Positions 20,646 through 29,359 are shown, numbered from the stretch's first letter. The stretch: 29,843 bases of DNA from JAGXQV01 sp964451375 (GCA_964451375.1 CAYVIN010000048.1:1-29843), one strand, 5' to 3'. Translations and numbers: made by a program. The notes: generated by a model from the sequence alone, not told the origin.

Positions 20646-21555
20646 AGACGCGGAACACACGGTGTGCAAGGAAATGCTCGATACCCTCCCTTTCGGCGTT
20701 TATGCGGTGGATGTCAAAACCGATGTGGTGGTGTACGCCAACCGACAATGGCGCGCCAACCACGCCGATATGGGGCAAGCACTCTGTTACCGCGTCATCA
20801 ACGGGCGCGACACGCGCTGTACCTATTGCCGCCGTAGCGAGTTGCTCGACCACCAGGGACTGCCGAACGGCGTCACCCTGACCTACGAGTTTTTCAACGA
20901 ATTCGACGACAAGTGGTACCAGATTTGTGAAAGCGCCACTTATTGGGACAACAACCAGGTCGTCAAATACGTGATAGCGGTTGATATCAGCGATCTCAAG
21001 GAAACCCAGAACCGCTTGGCCGAGGCTCATGCGGAGCTTGCGCTGAAAAACAAGGAGCTCGAATACCTTGCCAACACCGACAGCCTGACGCGTATCTACA
21101 ACCGCGACAAACTCGCCAGGGTTTTCGCCCGCGAACTGGAAAACCTGGCGGTTCGCCATGATTCATTCGCGATCATCAGCATCGATCTCGATCATTTCAA
21201 GGAAATCAACGATACCTTTGGTCATGCAGTGGGCGACAACGTGCTGATTTCGGTGGCGAGAACCATGAAAGACGCGATCCGCACAACCGACATCATAGGC
21301 CGCTGGGGGGGCGAGGAGTTTCTGATTCTCTGTCCGGCCACCAACCTGGATGAGGCCCGCCATTTATCGCAGCGGATATGCGATGAAGTTGCACGTAGCC
21401 GCTATTGCACCGGTCGAGCCCACAGCGTCAGCATTGGTGTCGCCGCCTACCGCGCGGGCGATACGCTCGACAGCCTGTTACAGCGCGCCGATCTGGCCAT
21501 GTACCAGGCCAAACAGGATGGCCGCAATCGGGTTTGTAGCGAAGCGGATAGTTGA
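20632..21555 (+). CDS. PAS-GGDEF diguanylate cyclase with a cysteine-rich PAS motif
   Basis: A 307-residue soluble protein. A PAS-like domain (about 15-122) contains CYRVINGRDTRCTYC, with Cys52, Cys63 and Cys66 in a C-x10-C-x2-C pattern, which suggests metal binding or redox sensing. A short coiled coil (about 122-145) leads to a GGDEF domain (146-303) with the active motif GGEEF (226-230) and an intact inhibitory site RTTD (217-220). It should therefore make c-di-GMP from two GTP and be subject to product inhibition. The ATG at 20632 is preferred over the upstream TTG at 20611. The start overlaps the REC gene, so translation is probably coupled. It has no receiver of its own, which leaves the upstream REC as a possible regulator. 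Confidence 0.92.
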   Translation: MAEPKDAEHTVCKEMLDTLPFGVYAVDVKTDVVVYANRQWRANHADMGQALCYRVINGRDTRCTYCRRSELLDHQGLPNGVTLTYEFFNEFDDKWYQICESATYWDNNQVVKYVIAVDISDLKETQNRLAEAHAELALKNKELEYLANTDSLTRIYNRDKLARVFARELENLAVRHDSFAIISIDLDHFKEINDTFGHAVGDNVLISVARTMKDAIRTTDIIGRWGGEEFLILCPATNLDEARHLSQRICDEVARSRYCTGRAHSVSIGVAAYRAGDTLDSLLQRADLAMYQAKQDGRNRVCSEADS

Positions 21556-21564
21556 ACCCGACGG

Positions 21565-21587
21565 GTACGGGCGCTCAACGCTCGTAC
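21565..21587. terminator. Hairpin between convergent DGC and kinase genes
   Basis: GTACGGGCG (21565-21573) pairs with CGCTCGTAC (21579-21587), with one G-T wobble, around a five-base loop. It overlaps the kinase stop codon and lies ten bases after the DGC stop. Only 19 bases separate the two genes, so this compact hairpin may serve both directions. Confidence 0.4.
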
Positions 21588-23893
21588 TCGTTCAGCGGAA
21601 GGGAAAAAATAAACCGTGTGCCTTTGCCCGGTTGTGTTTCCACCGCAACCCGCCCCTCCAGGCGCTGTAACTCCGCATAAACCGCCGCCAGGCCCACGCC
21701 GCGCCCCGATATTTCCGTCACTGCGGCGTGGGTGCTGAAGGTTTCCCTGAAGATCAGCATTACCACCTCGTCCGGGAGGGGAATGTGTCGCGCCTCGGCG
21801 GTTGCCCGCAACTGCGCAACATCAATGCCGCGCCCGTCGTCGCCGATGATCAGTTGCAGGAAATCCCCCCGGCGCGTGACCTGACACGTCAAGCGGCCCT
21901 TTTCATCCTTCCCGGCGACGAAACGTTCGTCCTCACTTTCGATGCCATGATCCAGCGCATTGCGAAAGACATGCACCAGGCTGCGCAGGAATGGCCCGAA
22001 ACGTTCCGCGTCAACCGCGCAGCGCTCGCCCTCGATGTGCAAAACATGGATTTCCTTGTTCAGGCGCGCGGCGAGTTCCCCGCAGAATCCCGGATAACCA
22101 GCAAGCAGTTCGGTCAGCGGTTGGTGGCGCAGACGTATCAGCCGCCGCCGGATTTCCGCCGGAGACAGGTTTTCCAGGTCGCTTTCGAGCGCGCGCAGGG
22201 TGTTGGCGTCAATGCGCAATTGTTCTTCGGTCGAGAATGGATCGTAGCCCAGCACTTCAACCAGAATCGCAATGTCCTTCGCCAGCGCCTGGCGCAAGCC
22301 AGCCGCTTCGACAACCGGGGCGGCGGCGTTTCGGGCCAGGCGCTCTTCGAGGGAATGCAGGGCGACCGGGACATGGCAAAAATTGAACTGGGCGAACACC
22401 CCCTTGAAGGTATGGATTTGCCGGCTTTGAGATTCCCTCGTTGTGGCCTCGCCCGAGGCCGCCAAAAACCGCTCGAAGTCCCTGATTACCTGGCGCACAT
22501 CGTCGCGTTCGCGAAATACGCTGACCACCAGCTTCAGACGCATCTGCTCACGCTGGATTTGCTCCTGCAAGGCTAGTTCTTCGCTGACATCGTCGAGCAC
22601 CAGCATCATGTCGCCCTCGGCGAGCATCTTGTACTTTGCCCGCAGGGTTCGTTCGCCCCGCCGGAACAGCCCGGGAAGCAGGGAAATCAGCACCTCGCGC
22701 TTGAATTCATCGGTGGCGTCAAACACCCCTGCGAGGTTGCGCTCCAGTTGCGCCGCCGCCGTTGCATCCTCCGGGTAAAGCAGCGTGGGGATGGCCGCGC
22801 CGCAGATTACATCTCCGAACATCGTTTTGCAGGGCAGGCTGTATTGTGGTTTGACGCGCAAATCCGCTGCGAACGACAAAAAACCCTGCGCCGAATTGTC
22901 GAGCAGGGCCGCCACCTGATTCAGCGCGTGATGGGTAGCTGCTTGGGCCGCCGAAATTTCCTCGTTTGCCTGGCGCAGCCGGACGTTGAAGTGCGCCAGG
23001 CGGCGGTTCCAGTACATCGCGCCGGCGATCAGCAACAGTGCGCCGCCGATGATTTTCCAGATCAGCGCATAGTCGATGCCTTTCTGCACCTGGATGGAAA
23101 CATGGCGATTGGCGATTTGCTCGCGCTCCTGGGGGGTGAGGGTTTGCACCCCCTTGTCGAGAATGCTGTGGAGCAGCGCCTCGTCCTTGAGAACGGCAAT
23201 CCGCAGCATATTCGCGTACTCGGGTATCTGGCCGGCGATTTTCAGGTTGAAATGACCGCCTTTTTTAATCGTGTACGCCGCGACAATCAGCGAGCGCATG
23301 GTCATGTCGGCGCGCCGTGATTCCACCAGTTCGATGGCTTCCGGTTCACTGTCGGTGATGAGGATGTGGAGATTGGGAAAATCCCGGCGGATTTTTTCTT
23401 CGACGCTGGTGCCGCGCGGCAGGGCGACGGTTTCATTCGACAAACTCAGGGGCGTGGCGATAAAAGCGTGTTCTTCGCGGGTAATAAAGACGTTGGGATC
23501 GAGAAAAATCGGTTCGGTAAAAGTCAGCCAGGCGTCGCGCGCCGAGGTCTGATTGACGAAACTGAGGATTTGGCAACGCCGCTGTTGTGATGCGCGCAGG
23601 CTTTCGTTCCAGTCCCGGGTCGCCAGCAATTCGATGCGCAGGCCCACGCGCTGCGCCACCAGTTGCACCAGATCGGCAGCGATACCCTCGTGTTGCCCGC
23701 GCTCGTTGATGCGCTCGAACGGCGCCCAATCCGGGTCAACACACATCTTTATCACCGGATGGGTTTGCACCCAGGCCAGTTCCTGCGCGGTAAGCGCAAC
23801 CGCCGGCTGGTCGCCGGCCACCGCCAGTCCGCCGAGAACCAGCAGGAGCACTGCACTTGCCCAATTGCCGAATTGGATCATCCTGAACATCAT
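21575..23893 (-). CDS. Membrane sensor kinase: solute-binding domain, HPt and CheA-like ATPase
   Basis: A 772-residue protein. After a signal/anchor (about 8-27) comes a family 3 solute-binding (SBP_bac_3) sensor domain (about 35-265; IKMCVDPDWAPFERIN and LVQLVAQRVGL). A TM follows (about 277-296), then a helix, a divergent PAS-like region (about 335-450), and an HPt domain with His494 in IHTFKGVFAQF. The C-terminal ATPase is of the CheA type: Asn645 in FRNALDHGIE, GDDGRGID and SGRGVGLAAVY. It has no HisKA, receiver or CheW domain. It should phosphorylate its own HPt and then an external receiver. The gene converges on the CheX-REC-DGC operon and diverges from a TonB-dependent receptor. The start is uncertain among ATGs at 23893, 23890 and 23881. 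Confidence 0.88.
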   Translation of the reverse strand: MMFRMIQFGNWASAVLLLVLGGLAVAGDQPAVALTAQELAWVQTHPVIKMCVDPDWAPFERINERGQHEGIAADLVQLVAQRVGLRIELLATRDWNESLRASQQRRCQILSFVNQTSARDAWLTFTEPIFLDPNVFITREEHAFIATPLSLSNETVALPRGTSVEEKIRRDFPNLHILITDSEPEAIELVESRRADMTMRSLIVAAYTIKKGGHFNLKIAGQIPEYANMLRIAVLKDEALLHSILDKGVQTLTPQEREQIANRHVSIQVQKGIDYALIWKIIGGALLLIAGAMYWNRRLAHFNVRLRQANEEISAAQAATHHALNQVAALLDNSAQGFLSFAADLRVKPQYSLPCKTMFGDVICGAAIPTLLYPEDATAAAQLERNLAGVFDATDEFKREVLISLLPGLFRRGERTLRAKYKMLAEGDMMLVLDDVSEELALQEQIQREQMRLKLVVSVFRERDDVRQVIRDFERFLAASGEATTRESQSRQIHTFKGVFAQFNFCHVPVALHSLEERLARNAAAPVVEAAGLRQALAKDIAILVEVLGYDPFSTEEQLRIDANTLRALESDLENLSPAEIRRRLIRLRHQPLTELLAGYPGFCGELAARLNKEIHVLHIEGERCAVDAERFGPFLRSLVHVFRNALDHGIESEDERFVAGKDEKGRLTCQVTRRGDFLQLIIGDDGRGIDVAQLRATAEARHIPLPDEVVMLIFRETFSTHAAVTEISGRGVGLAAVYAELQRLEGRVAVETQPGKGTRFIFSLPLNEYER

Positions 23894-24032
23894 TAGCGGA
23901 AACCTGACCTGGAAAAAATACCCGAAAACCGTGTGCGCACTTTTTGGGATGACGTGAATTTACCTCAATTTTGGGGCTTGACCTTGATCTTCCTTTAAAA
24001 GACCATCCGCCCACGAAATTTCATTTGGGTGA

Positions 24033-26348
24033 ATGGTCGTGATTTGGGGAAAAGTCGAAAGGAATTGGGGGCTGGCTGCAACCATCACGTTGCTGGCGTA
24101 TTCCTCTGCGGGATGCACGGAGGAGGTTGTCCGTCTGGATACCGTGGAGGTGTTTGGGAGCGGCGAAATCCGGCAGGTGCAAACCTTGCCGCTCGAAGAC
24201 TTTCGGCAAAACGTACCCGGCGTCAGTCCGCTCAAAGCGCTCAACAAGCTGGCGGGGGTGAATTTTCAGGCGGCGGATGCTTATGGCGCTTACGAATGGG
24301 GGACGCGCATTTCAGTGCGGGGATTCAATCAGGCGCAGATGGGATTTACGCTCGACGACACGCCGTTGGGCGACATGTTTTATTCAAGCCTCAACGGCTT
24401 GTATATCGGTCGCGCCCTGATTGGCGAAAACCTGGGGCGCGTCCGTCTTTCGCAGGGGGCGGGATCGCTGGACACGGCAGCCACCAGCGGCCTGGGCGGA
24501 ACCATACAGTTCTATTCCAGTGACCCCGTTGACAAGGCGGGTGCGACTGCTGCGCAGACCCTGGGCAGCGATGCGACCACCCGAACCTTCGTAAAATTCG
24601 ATAGCGGCGTATTGTCCGGCAACGGCAAATTTTATGTCGCCGCCGTCCACCAGTCCCAGGATTTGTGGAAAGGAATCGGCGAGCAGGGCTACGATCAGGT
24701 CAACCTCAAATACGTCCAACCCATCGGAAACAGCTACCTGTCGGCGTATTTCAACTATTCCGACCGCCACGAGATGGACTACCAAGACATGACCAGGGAG
24801 TGGGTCGGCAAGCTGGGTTACAAGTGGGCCAACTATTGGCCCAACCTCCAGGCTGCGCTCGCCAACGCTTCGGCAAGCGGAGACTGTTGTGGTGTTCCTG
24901 CGCTGGCCAAGGAAGCGGTAAACGATCCGCTCGACGCCGCTTATTATTCAGCGTCTGGCGTACGCCGCGACTATTTCGGCTATGTCTCACTCGATACCGC
25001 CTTGAACAGCCGGACGGCCCTGAAAACCACCCTTTACGGCCATACTTACCGGGGGGTCAGCACTTGGGCCACCCCGTACAAGTCCACTCCCGGCGTGGAT
25101 GGAACGGCCCTTTCCGAGCGCGTTCTGGCTTACGACACCAAACGTTTTGGCGTATTAAGCGACCTCACCCTGGAGTTTGGCCCGCATACCGTCAACACCG
25201 GCTTCTGGTACGAAAACAATTCCGCCGCCCAGACGCGCCTGTTCTTCCCGATCTACACCAGCGGGCCGTTATGGTCGCCGTATCAGATTCCCGATCACGA
25301 CAGCGCCTTTTTTACCCAGTGGGCATACCAATTCGATACCGATACCGCTCAATACCATCTCCAGGATACCTGGCGGATCAACGACCGTGTCACGCTCCAC
25401 GGCGGCTTCAAGTCGCTCTACAGCAAAACCACCGGGACGCCGACCCTTAACCATATGAGCGGCGTGACGCTTGCGCAGGGGGCGATTACGGCTTCCGATA
25501 CTTTTCTTCCCCAATTGGGCGTCATCTGGAAACTAACGCCGCAGGACGAACTGTTTTTCGACGTGTCCAAGACCATGCGCACTTTCCAGCAGGGCGGTTA
25601 CGGCCTCGGGCTGTCCCCTTGGGCGGTCGGCAACCAGGCGGCCTTTCGAGTGGTTCAGGAGCGCATCCAGCCGGAAACCGCCTGGACTTACGAAGCGGGT
25701 TATCGTTTCAAGCGTGTCGTCGGTGGCGAAGTTCTGCGCGGTTTTGAGGGATTGCTGACCGCTTACCATGTGGATTTCAATAACCGCCTGCTGAATATTT
25801 CTCCCGGCGGGTCGCTGATTGCGGCTACCGCAGGCGCGGCGCTGCTCGCCAACGTCGGCGGCGTGACCACCAATGGCGTGGAGTTCAGCAACACCCTGCA
25901 TCTTTTTGACAGGCTTAGCTGGTATAACGCGGTGAGTTACAACCAATCGACTTACAATTCGAATTATTCCGATGGCGATACCCTGATTCAAACTGCGGGC
26001 AAGACCGTAGTGGATACCCCCCGCCTCCTCTACAAAAGCGACTTGTCCTACAAAACACCCCGTTATCAGGTGCGTCTGAACGCCGATTACCTGTCTACCC
26101 GCTACTTCACCTACACCAACGACGAATCGGTTAATCCGCGCTGGATATTCAATTTAAGCGCCGCCAACAGCGTCGGAAAAATCGCCGGGTTGTCGGATGT
26201 CCGTGTCCAGCTTGATGTCTACAATCTCTTTGACCGGAAATACATTTCGACGCTGGGCAGCGGCGGTTTCACAGCCGCCGGAGACAACCAAACGCTGCAA
26301 GTCGGCCCGCCGCGTCAGCTTTTTGTTACTCTGAGGGCGAGTTTGTAA
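24033..26348 (+). CDS. TonB-dependent outer-membrane receptor
   Basis: A 771-residue protein. An N-terminal hydrophobic signal (about 12-27) is followed by a short TonB-box-like VVRLDTVEVFG. The plug domain follows (about 50-170), with PLKALNKLAGVNFQ, ISVRGFN and GAGSLDTAATSGLGGTIQF. The rest is a 22-strand-type barrel with many aromatic strand ends and a C-terminal block LDVYNLFDRKYIST then RQLFVTLRASL. The last residue is Leu rather than the usual Phe or Trp. A Cys pair (SGDCCGVP) lies in an extracellular loop region near residue 288. The substrate is not evident: iron chelates, cobalamin or other metals are all possible. The ribosome binding site is weak (GGGTG). It diverges from a solute-sensing kinase 139 bases away; that gap holds no clear promoter. 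Confidence 0.92.
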   Translation: MVVIWGKVERNWGLAATITLLAYSSAGCTEEVVRLDTVEVFGSGEIRQVQTLPLEDFRQNVPGVSPLKALNKLAGVNFQAADAYGAYEWGTRISVRGFNQAQMGFTLDDTPLGDMFYSSLNGLYIGRALIGENLGRVRLSQGAGSLDTAATSGLGGTIQFYSSDPVDKAGATAAQTLGSDATTRTFVKFDSGVLSGNGKFYVAAVHQSQDLWKGIGEQGYDQVNLKYVQPIGNSYLSAYFNYSDRHEMDYQDMTREWVGKLGYKWANYWPNLQAALANASASGDCCGVPALAKEAVNDPLDAAYYSASGVRRDYFGYVSLDTALNSRTALKTTLYGHTYRGVSTWATPYKSTPGVDGTALSERVLAYDTKRFGVLSDLTLEFGPHTVNTGFWYENNSAAQTRLFFPIYTSGPLWSPYQIPDHDSAFFTQWAYQFDTDTAQYHLQDTWRINDRVTLHGGFKSLYSKTTGTPTLNHMSGVTLAQGAITASDTFLPQLGVIWKLTPQDELFFDVSKTMRTFQQGGYGLGLSPWAVGNQAAFRVVQERIQPETAWTYEAGYRFKRVVGGEVLRGFEGLLTAYHVDFNNRLLNISPGGSLIAATAGAALLANVGGVTTNGVEFSNTLHLFDRLSWYNAVSYNQSTYNSNYSDGDTLIQTAGKTVVDTPRLLYKSDLSYKTPRYQVRLNADYLSTRYFTYTNDESVNPRWIFNLSAANSVGKIAGLSDVRVQLDVYNLFDRKYISTLGSGGFTAAGDNQTLQVGPPRQLFVTLRASL

Positions 26349-26371
26349 GCGGGTGAACGGTCAGCGTGAAT

Positions 26372-26394
26372 GGGCGGGGATTGCCATCCCGCCC
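26372..26394 (+). terminator. Terminator-like hairpin after the TonB receptor gene
   Basis: GGGCGGG (26372-26378) pairs with CCCGCCC (26388-26394) around a nine-base loop, about 23 bases after the stop. A five-T run appears only 11 bases later, so termination may be partial. Confidence 0.5.
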
Positions 26395-26429
26395 TAAACC
26401 AACACTTTTTCGCCGCCGCCGTTTGGGAT

Positions 26430-26435
26430 TACAAT
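26430..26435 (+). promoter_or_regulatory. Possible -10 box for dusB-fis-purH
   Basis: TACAAT is one mismatch from the -10 consensus and would place the start about 20 bases before the dusB ATG. The matching -35 region is a poor T-rich stretch near 26405-26412. Confidence 0.3.
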
Positions 26436-26464
26436 GGCCCCCTTTTCGCAAAACTATTCGAGCC

Positions 26465-27463
26465 ATGCAAATCGGCCCCTATTCCCTGAAAAACAATCTG
26501 GTTCTCGCGCCCATGGCGGGAGTCACGGATCGCCCGTTCCGCGCGTTATGCCGGCGTTTGGGCGCGGGGCTGGCGGTTTCCGAGATGGTGGCGTCGAATT
26601 CCCTGCTCTACGGCAGCGCCAAGACCCAGCGCCGCGCCAACCACCAAGGCGAGCCGGGGCCGGTGTCGGTGCAGATCGTCGGCAGCGACCCGGCGATGCT
26701 TGCCGAGGCCGCCAAATACAATGTCGGGCGCGGCGCACAGATTATCGACATCAACATGGGTTGCCCGGCCAAGAAAATCTGCAATGTGATGGCGGGTTCG
26801 GCGCTGCTTAAGGACGAGGTGCTGGTGGGACGCATCCTGGAAACCGTGGTGGCCGCAGTGGACGTGCCGGTAACCCTGAAAATCCGCACCGGCTGGGACA
26901 AACACAGCCGCAATGCGCTGGCGATTGCGCGTATCGCCGAAAAATCCGGCATCCAGGCGCTGGCGATTCATGGCCGTACCCGTGCTTGCGGATACAGCGG
27001 CGAAGCGGAGTTCGAGACCATCGCCGCCGTGAAGGCTGAAATCGGCATTCCGGTGATCGCCAACGGCGACATCACCACCCCCCAGCGCGCCAGGGAGGTG
27101 CTGGAAATCACCGGCGCCGATGCGGTGATGATCGGACGGGCCGCGCAGGGCGCGCCGTGGATATTCCGCGACATCGCCCATTACCTGGCGACCGGTGAAT
27201 TACTGCCGCGTCCCGGCGTGGCGGAAATTCACGCGATGCTGGTCGGCCATCTCCACGATTTGTACGAGTTTTACGGTGAAGTGGCGGGTGTGCGCATGGC
27301 GCGCAAACACATTGCCTGGTACACCAAGGGGCTGCCGGGTTCGGCGGCTTTCCGCCACGCCATGAATCAATTGCAAAGCAGCCGCGAGCAACTCGACGCT
27401 GCCGAGCGACTGTTCGTGGCCTGTGGCGAAACCCACCCCGAAGAGGAGCGGTTGGCGGCATGA
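26465..27463 (+). CDS. dusB: tRNA-dihydrouridine synthase B
   Basis: A 332-residue FMN enzyme that reduces specific uridines in the tRNA D-loop to dihydrouridine. Motifs seen are LAPMAGVTDRPFR at residues 14-26 (FMN binding), INMGCPAKKI near 98-107 with the catalytic Cys, KIRTGWD, AIHGRTR and VIANGDI, and IGRAAQGAPWIF. Length and motif order are typical. The frame is open back to 26366, but the ATG at 26465 begins with the conserved MQIGPYSLKNN and matches family starts. The gene ends in an ATGA overlap with fis, the classic dusB-fis pair of proteobacteria in which dusB is the leader gene. Confidence 0.96.
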   Translation: MQIGPYSLKNNLVLAPMAGVTDRPFRALCRRLGAGLAVSEMVASNSLLYGSAKTQRRANHQGEPGPVSVQIVGSDPAMLAEAAKYNVGRGAQIIDINMGCPAKKICNVMAGSALLKDEVLVGRILETVVAAVDVPVTLKIRTGWDKHSRNALAIARIAEKSGIQALAIHGRTRACGYSGEAEFETIAAVKAEIGIPVIANGDITTPQRAREVLEITGADAVMIGRAAQGAPWIFRDIAHYLATGELLPRPGVAEIHAMLVGHLHDLYEFYGEVAGVRMARKHIAWYTKGLPGSAAFRHAMNQLQSSREQLDAAERLFVACGETHPEEERLAA

Positions 27464-27696
27464 TCCCTGAAAGCGACCTCGCCGGCTGTGTGCGGCAATC
27501 CCTCGACGAGTATTTTCTCCACCTCGACGGGGAAAAACCCAGCGCGATATACGACATGGTGGTCGGCCATGTCGAAAAACCCCTGCTGGAATATATCCTG
27601 AACTACGCGCAAGGCAATCAGACCAAAGCCGCCGAAATGCTTGGCCTGAACCGCAATACCCTGCGCAAGAAAATGAAAGATCACGGACTTCAATAA
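27460..27696 (+). CDS. fis: DNA-binding protein Fis
   Basis: A 78-residue nucleoid protein that bends DNA and regulates rRNA, recombination and many growth-phase genes. The C-terminal helix-turn-helix reads NQTKAAEMLGLNRNTLRKKM (residues 53-72), which is nearly invariant in Fis and in the NtrC C-terminal domain. The N-terminal half is the dimer region and is shorter than in enterobacterial Fis (98 residues), as is usual in betaproteobacteria. AGAGGAG lies about 11 bases before the ATG, within dusB. The start overlaps the dusB stop by four bases, and only one base separates its stop from purH. Confidence 0.96.
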   Translation: MIPESDLAGCVRQSLDEYFLHLDGEKPSAIYDMVVGHVEKPLLEYILNYAQGNQTKAAEMLGLNRNTLRKKMKDHGLQ

Positions 27697-27697
27697 T

Positions 27698-29266
27698 ATG
27701 GCCAACATCAAACGAGCACTCATCAGCGTTTCCGATAAATCCGGCGTGGTGCAATTCGCCCACGCGCTGCGCCAGTTCGGCGTGGAAATCCTCTCCACCG
27801 GCGGCACCGCCAAACTCCTGCAAAAAGAAGGTATTCCGGTGGTGGAAGTCGGCGATTACACCGGCTTTCCCGAAATGCTCGACGGGCGCGTGAAAACTCT
27901 GCATCCCAAGGTGCATGGCGGCATCCTCTATCGCCGCGAATTGCCTGAGCATGTTGCTGCCGCCAAGGAAGCGGGGATTCCCCCGATCGACCTGGTCGTG
28001 GTGAATCTCTACCCGTTCCGCGAAACCGTTGCCAAGCCCGACTGCTCGCTGGAAGACGCCATCGAGAACATCGACATTGGCGGCCCCACCATGGTGCGCG
28101 CCGCTGCCAAGAACCATCGCGACGTGGCCATCGTCACCGATCCTGCCGATTACCTGCGCCTGATCGACGAAATCCAGGCGCGCAACGGCAGCCTAAGTGC
28201 GGAAACCCATTTCGCACTGGCGGTGAAAGCGTTCTCCCATACCGCCGAATACGACGGCGCAATCAGCAATTACCTCACCGCAATTACCCCGGACGGCGGC
28301 AAACAGGCTTTCCCGGAGCGCATCAACTTCCAGTTCGCCAAAGCCCAATCCATGCGCTATGGCGAGAATCCGCATCAGCAGGCGGCTTTCTATGTCGCTG
28401 CCGACAATCGCGAAACCAGCATCGCCACCGCCCGCCAGTTGCAGGGCAAGGAGTTGTCCTACAACAACATCGCCGATGCCGATGCGGCGCTGGAATGTGT
28501 GAAGCAATTCGACGCCGCCCCGGCCTGCGTGATCGTCAAACACGCCAACCCGTGCGGTGTGGCGTATGGCGCCAACCTGCTGGAAGCCTACGAAAGTGCT
28601 TACAAAACCGATCCCGAATCGGCTTTCGGCGGCATCATCGCCTTCAACGGAGAACTCGACGCCGAGACCGCCAAGGTCATCGTCGAGCGCCAGTTCGTCG
28701 AAGTCATCATCGCCCCCAAGGTTTCCAAGGCAGCGGTTGAAGTGGTGGCGGCCAAGAAAAACGTGCGCCTCCTCGAATGCGGCGTGTGGCCCAAGGAGCC
28801 CGCTTCGCGCCTCGATTTCAAGCGCGTGGTGGGCGGCCTCTTGGTGCAGGATGCCGATCTGGCGTTGTACAACGAACTGAAAGTGGTCACCAAGCGCGCG
28901 CCAAGCGAAGCGCAAATGTCCGACCTGCTGTTCGCCTGGCGCGTCGCCAAATACGTCAAGTCCAACGCCATCGTCTACGCCAAGGACAAGATGACCATCG
29001 GCGTCGGCGCGGGACAAATGAGCCGCGTCAACTCGGCGCGGATCGCCGCGATCAAGGCGGAACAGGCAGGTTTGCAGGTTAGCGGTTCGGTGATGGCGTC
29101 GGACGCCTTCTTCCCGTTCCGCGACGGCATCGATTCGGCCGCCCAGTCCGGCATCGTCGCCGTGATCCAGCCCGGCGGCTCGATGCGCGACGAAGAAGTG
29201 ATCGCCGCTGCGGACGAGCATGGCATGGCGATGGTGTTTACCGGCATGAGGCATTTCCGGCATTAA
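27698..29266 (+). CDS. purH: Bifunctional AICAR transformylase / IMP cyclohydrolase
   Basis: A 522-residue cytoplasmic enzyme for the last two steps of IMP synthesis. The N-terminal cyclohydrolase domain (about 1-195) has ISVSDKSGV, LSTGGTAKLL, GRVKTLHPKVHGG and NIDIGGPTMVRAAAKN. The C-terminal transformylase domain has MRYGENPHQQA, the catalytic KHANPCGVA, ESAFGGIIAFN and SDAFFPFRDGID. The length is typical (about 520-530). It follows fis after one base, so transcription from the dusB promoter and coupled translation are likely. A hairpin separates it from purD, the next purine gene. Confidence 0.98.
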   Translation: MANIKRALISVSDKSGVVQFAHALRQFGVEILSTGGTAKLLQKEGIPVVEVGDYTGFPEMLDGRVKTLHPKVHGGILYRRELPEHVAAAKEAGIPPIDLVVVNLYPFRETVAKPDCSLEDAIENIDIGGPTMVRAAAKNHRDVAIVTDPADYLRLIDEIQARNGSLSAETHFALAVKAFSHTAEYDGAISNYLTAITPDGGKQAFPERINFQFAKAQSMRYGENPHQQAAFYVAADNRETSIATARQLQGKELSYNNIADADAALECVKQFDAAPACVIVKHANPCGVAYGANLLEAYESAYKTDPESAFGGIIAFNGELDAETAKVIVERQFVEVIIAPKVSKAAVEVVAAKKNVRLLECGVWPKEPASRLDFKRVVGGLLVQDADLALYNELKVVTKRAPSEAQMSDLLFAWRVAKYVKSNAIVYAKDKMTIGVGAGQMSRVNSARIAAIKAEQAGLQVSGSVMASDAFFPFRDGIDSAAQSGIVAVIQPGGSMRDEEVIAAADEHGMAMVFTGMRHFRH

Positions 29267-29269
29267 CAG

Positions 29270-29329
29270 GTGAGGGGTGAGGCGAAAACAGCATCGGCAC
29301 AGGTTTTAGCCTTCCGCCTCACCCCTCAC
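29270..29329 (+). repeat. Long hairpin between purH and purD
   Basis: GTGAGGGGTGAGGCG (29270-29284) pairs perfectly over 15 bp with CGCCTCACCCCTCAC (29315-29329), and CCCTCAC is repeated once more to the right (29330-29336). TTTTAT follows. It may act as an attenuator, a terminator or an mRNA processing and stability element between two genes of one pathway. Confidence 0.7.
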
Positions 29330-29359
29330 CCCTCACTTTTATATGACTTAGGTTTGCAC

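Noticed and set aside
24100..24125. Lipoprotein signal at SSAGC of the TonB receptor
   Set aside because: The residue at -3 is Ser rather than Leu or similar, and TonB receptors are rarely lipoproteins; an ordinary signal peptide is more likely.
26366..26464. Upstream extension of dusB
   Set aside because: The extra residues come from the intergenic hairpin and the likely promoter; family proteins start at the ATG at 26465.
28193..29263. 356-codon minus-strand frame opposite purH
   Set aside because: purH is certain on the plus strand; the antisense product shows no family motif.
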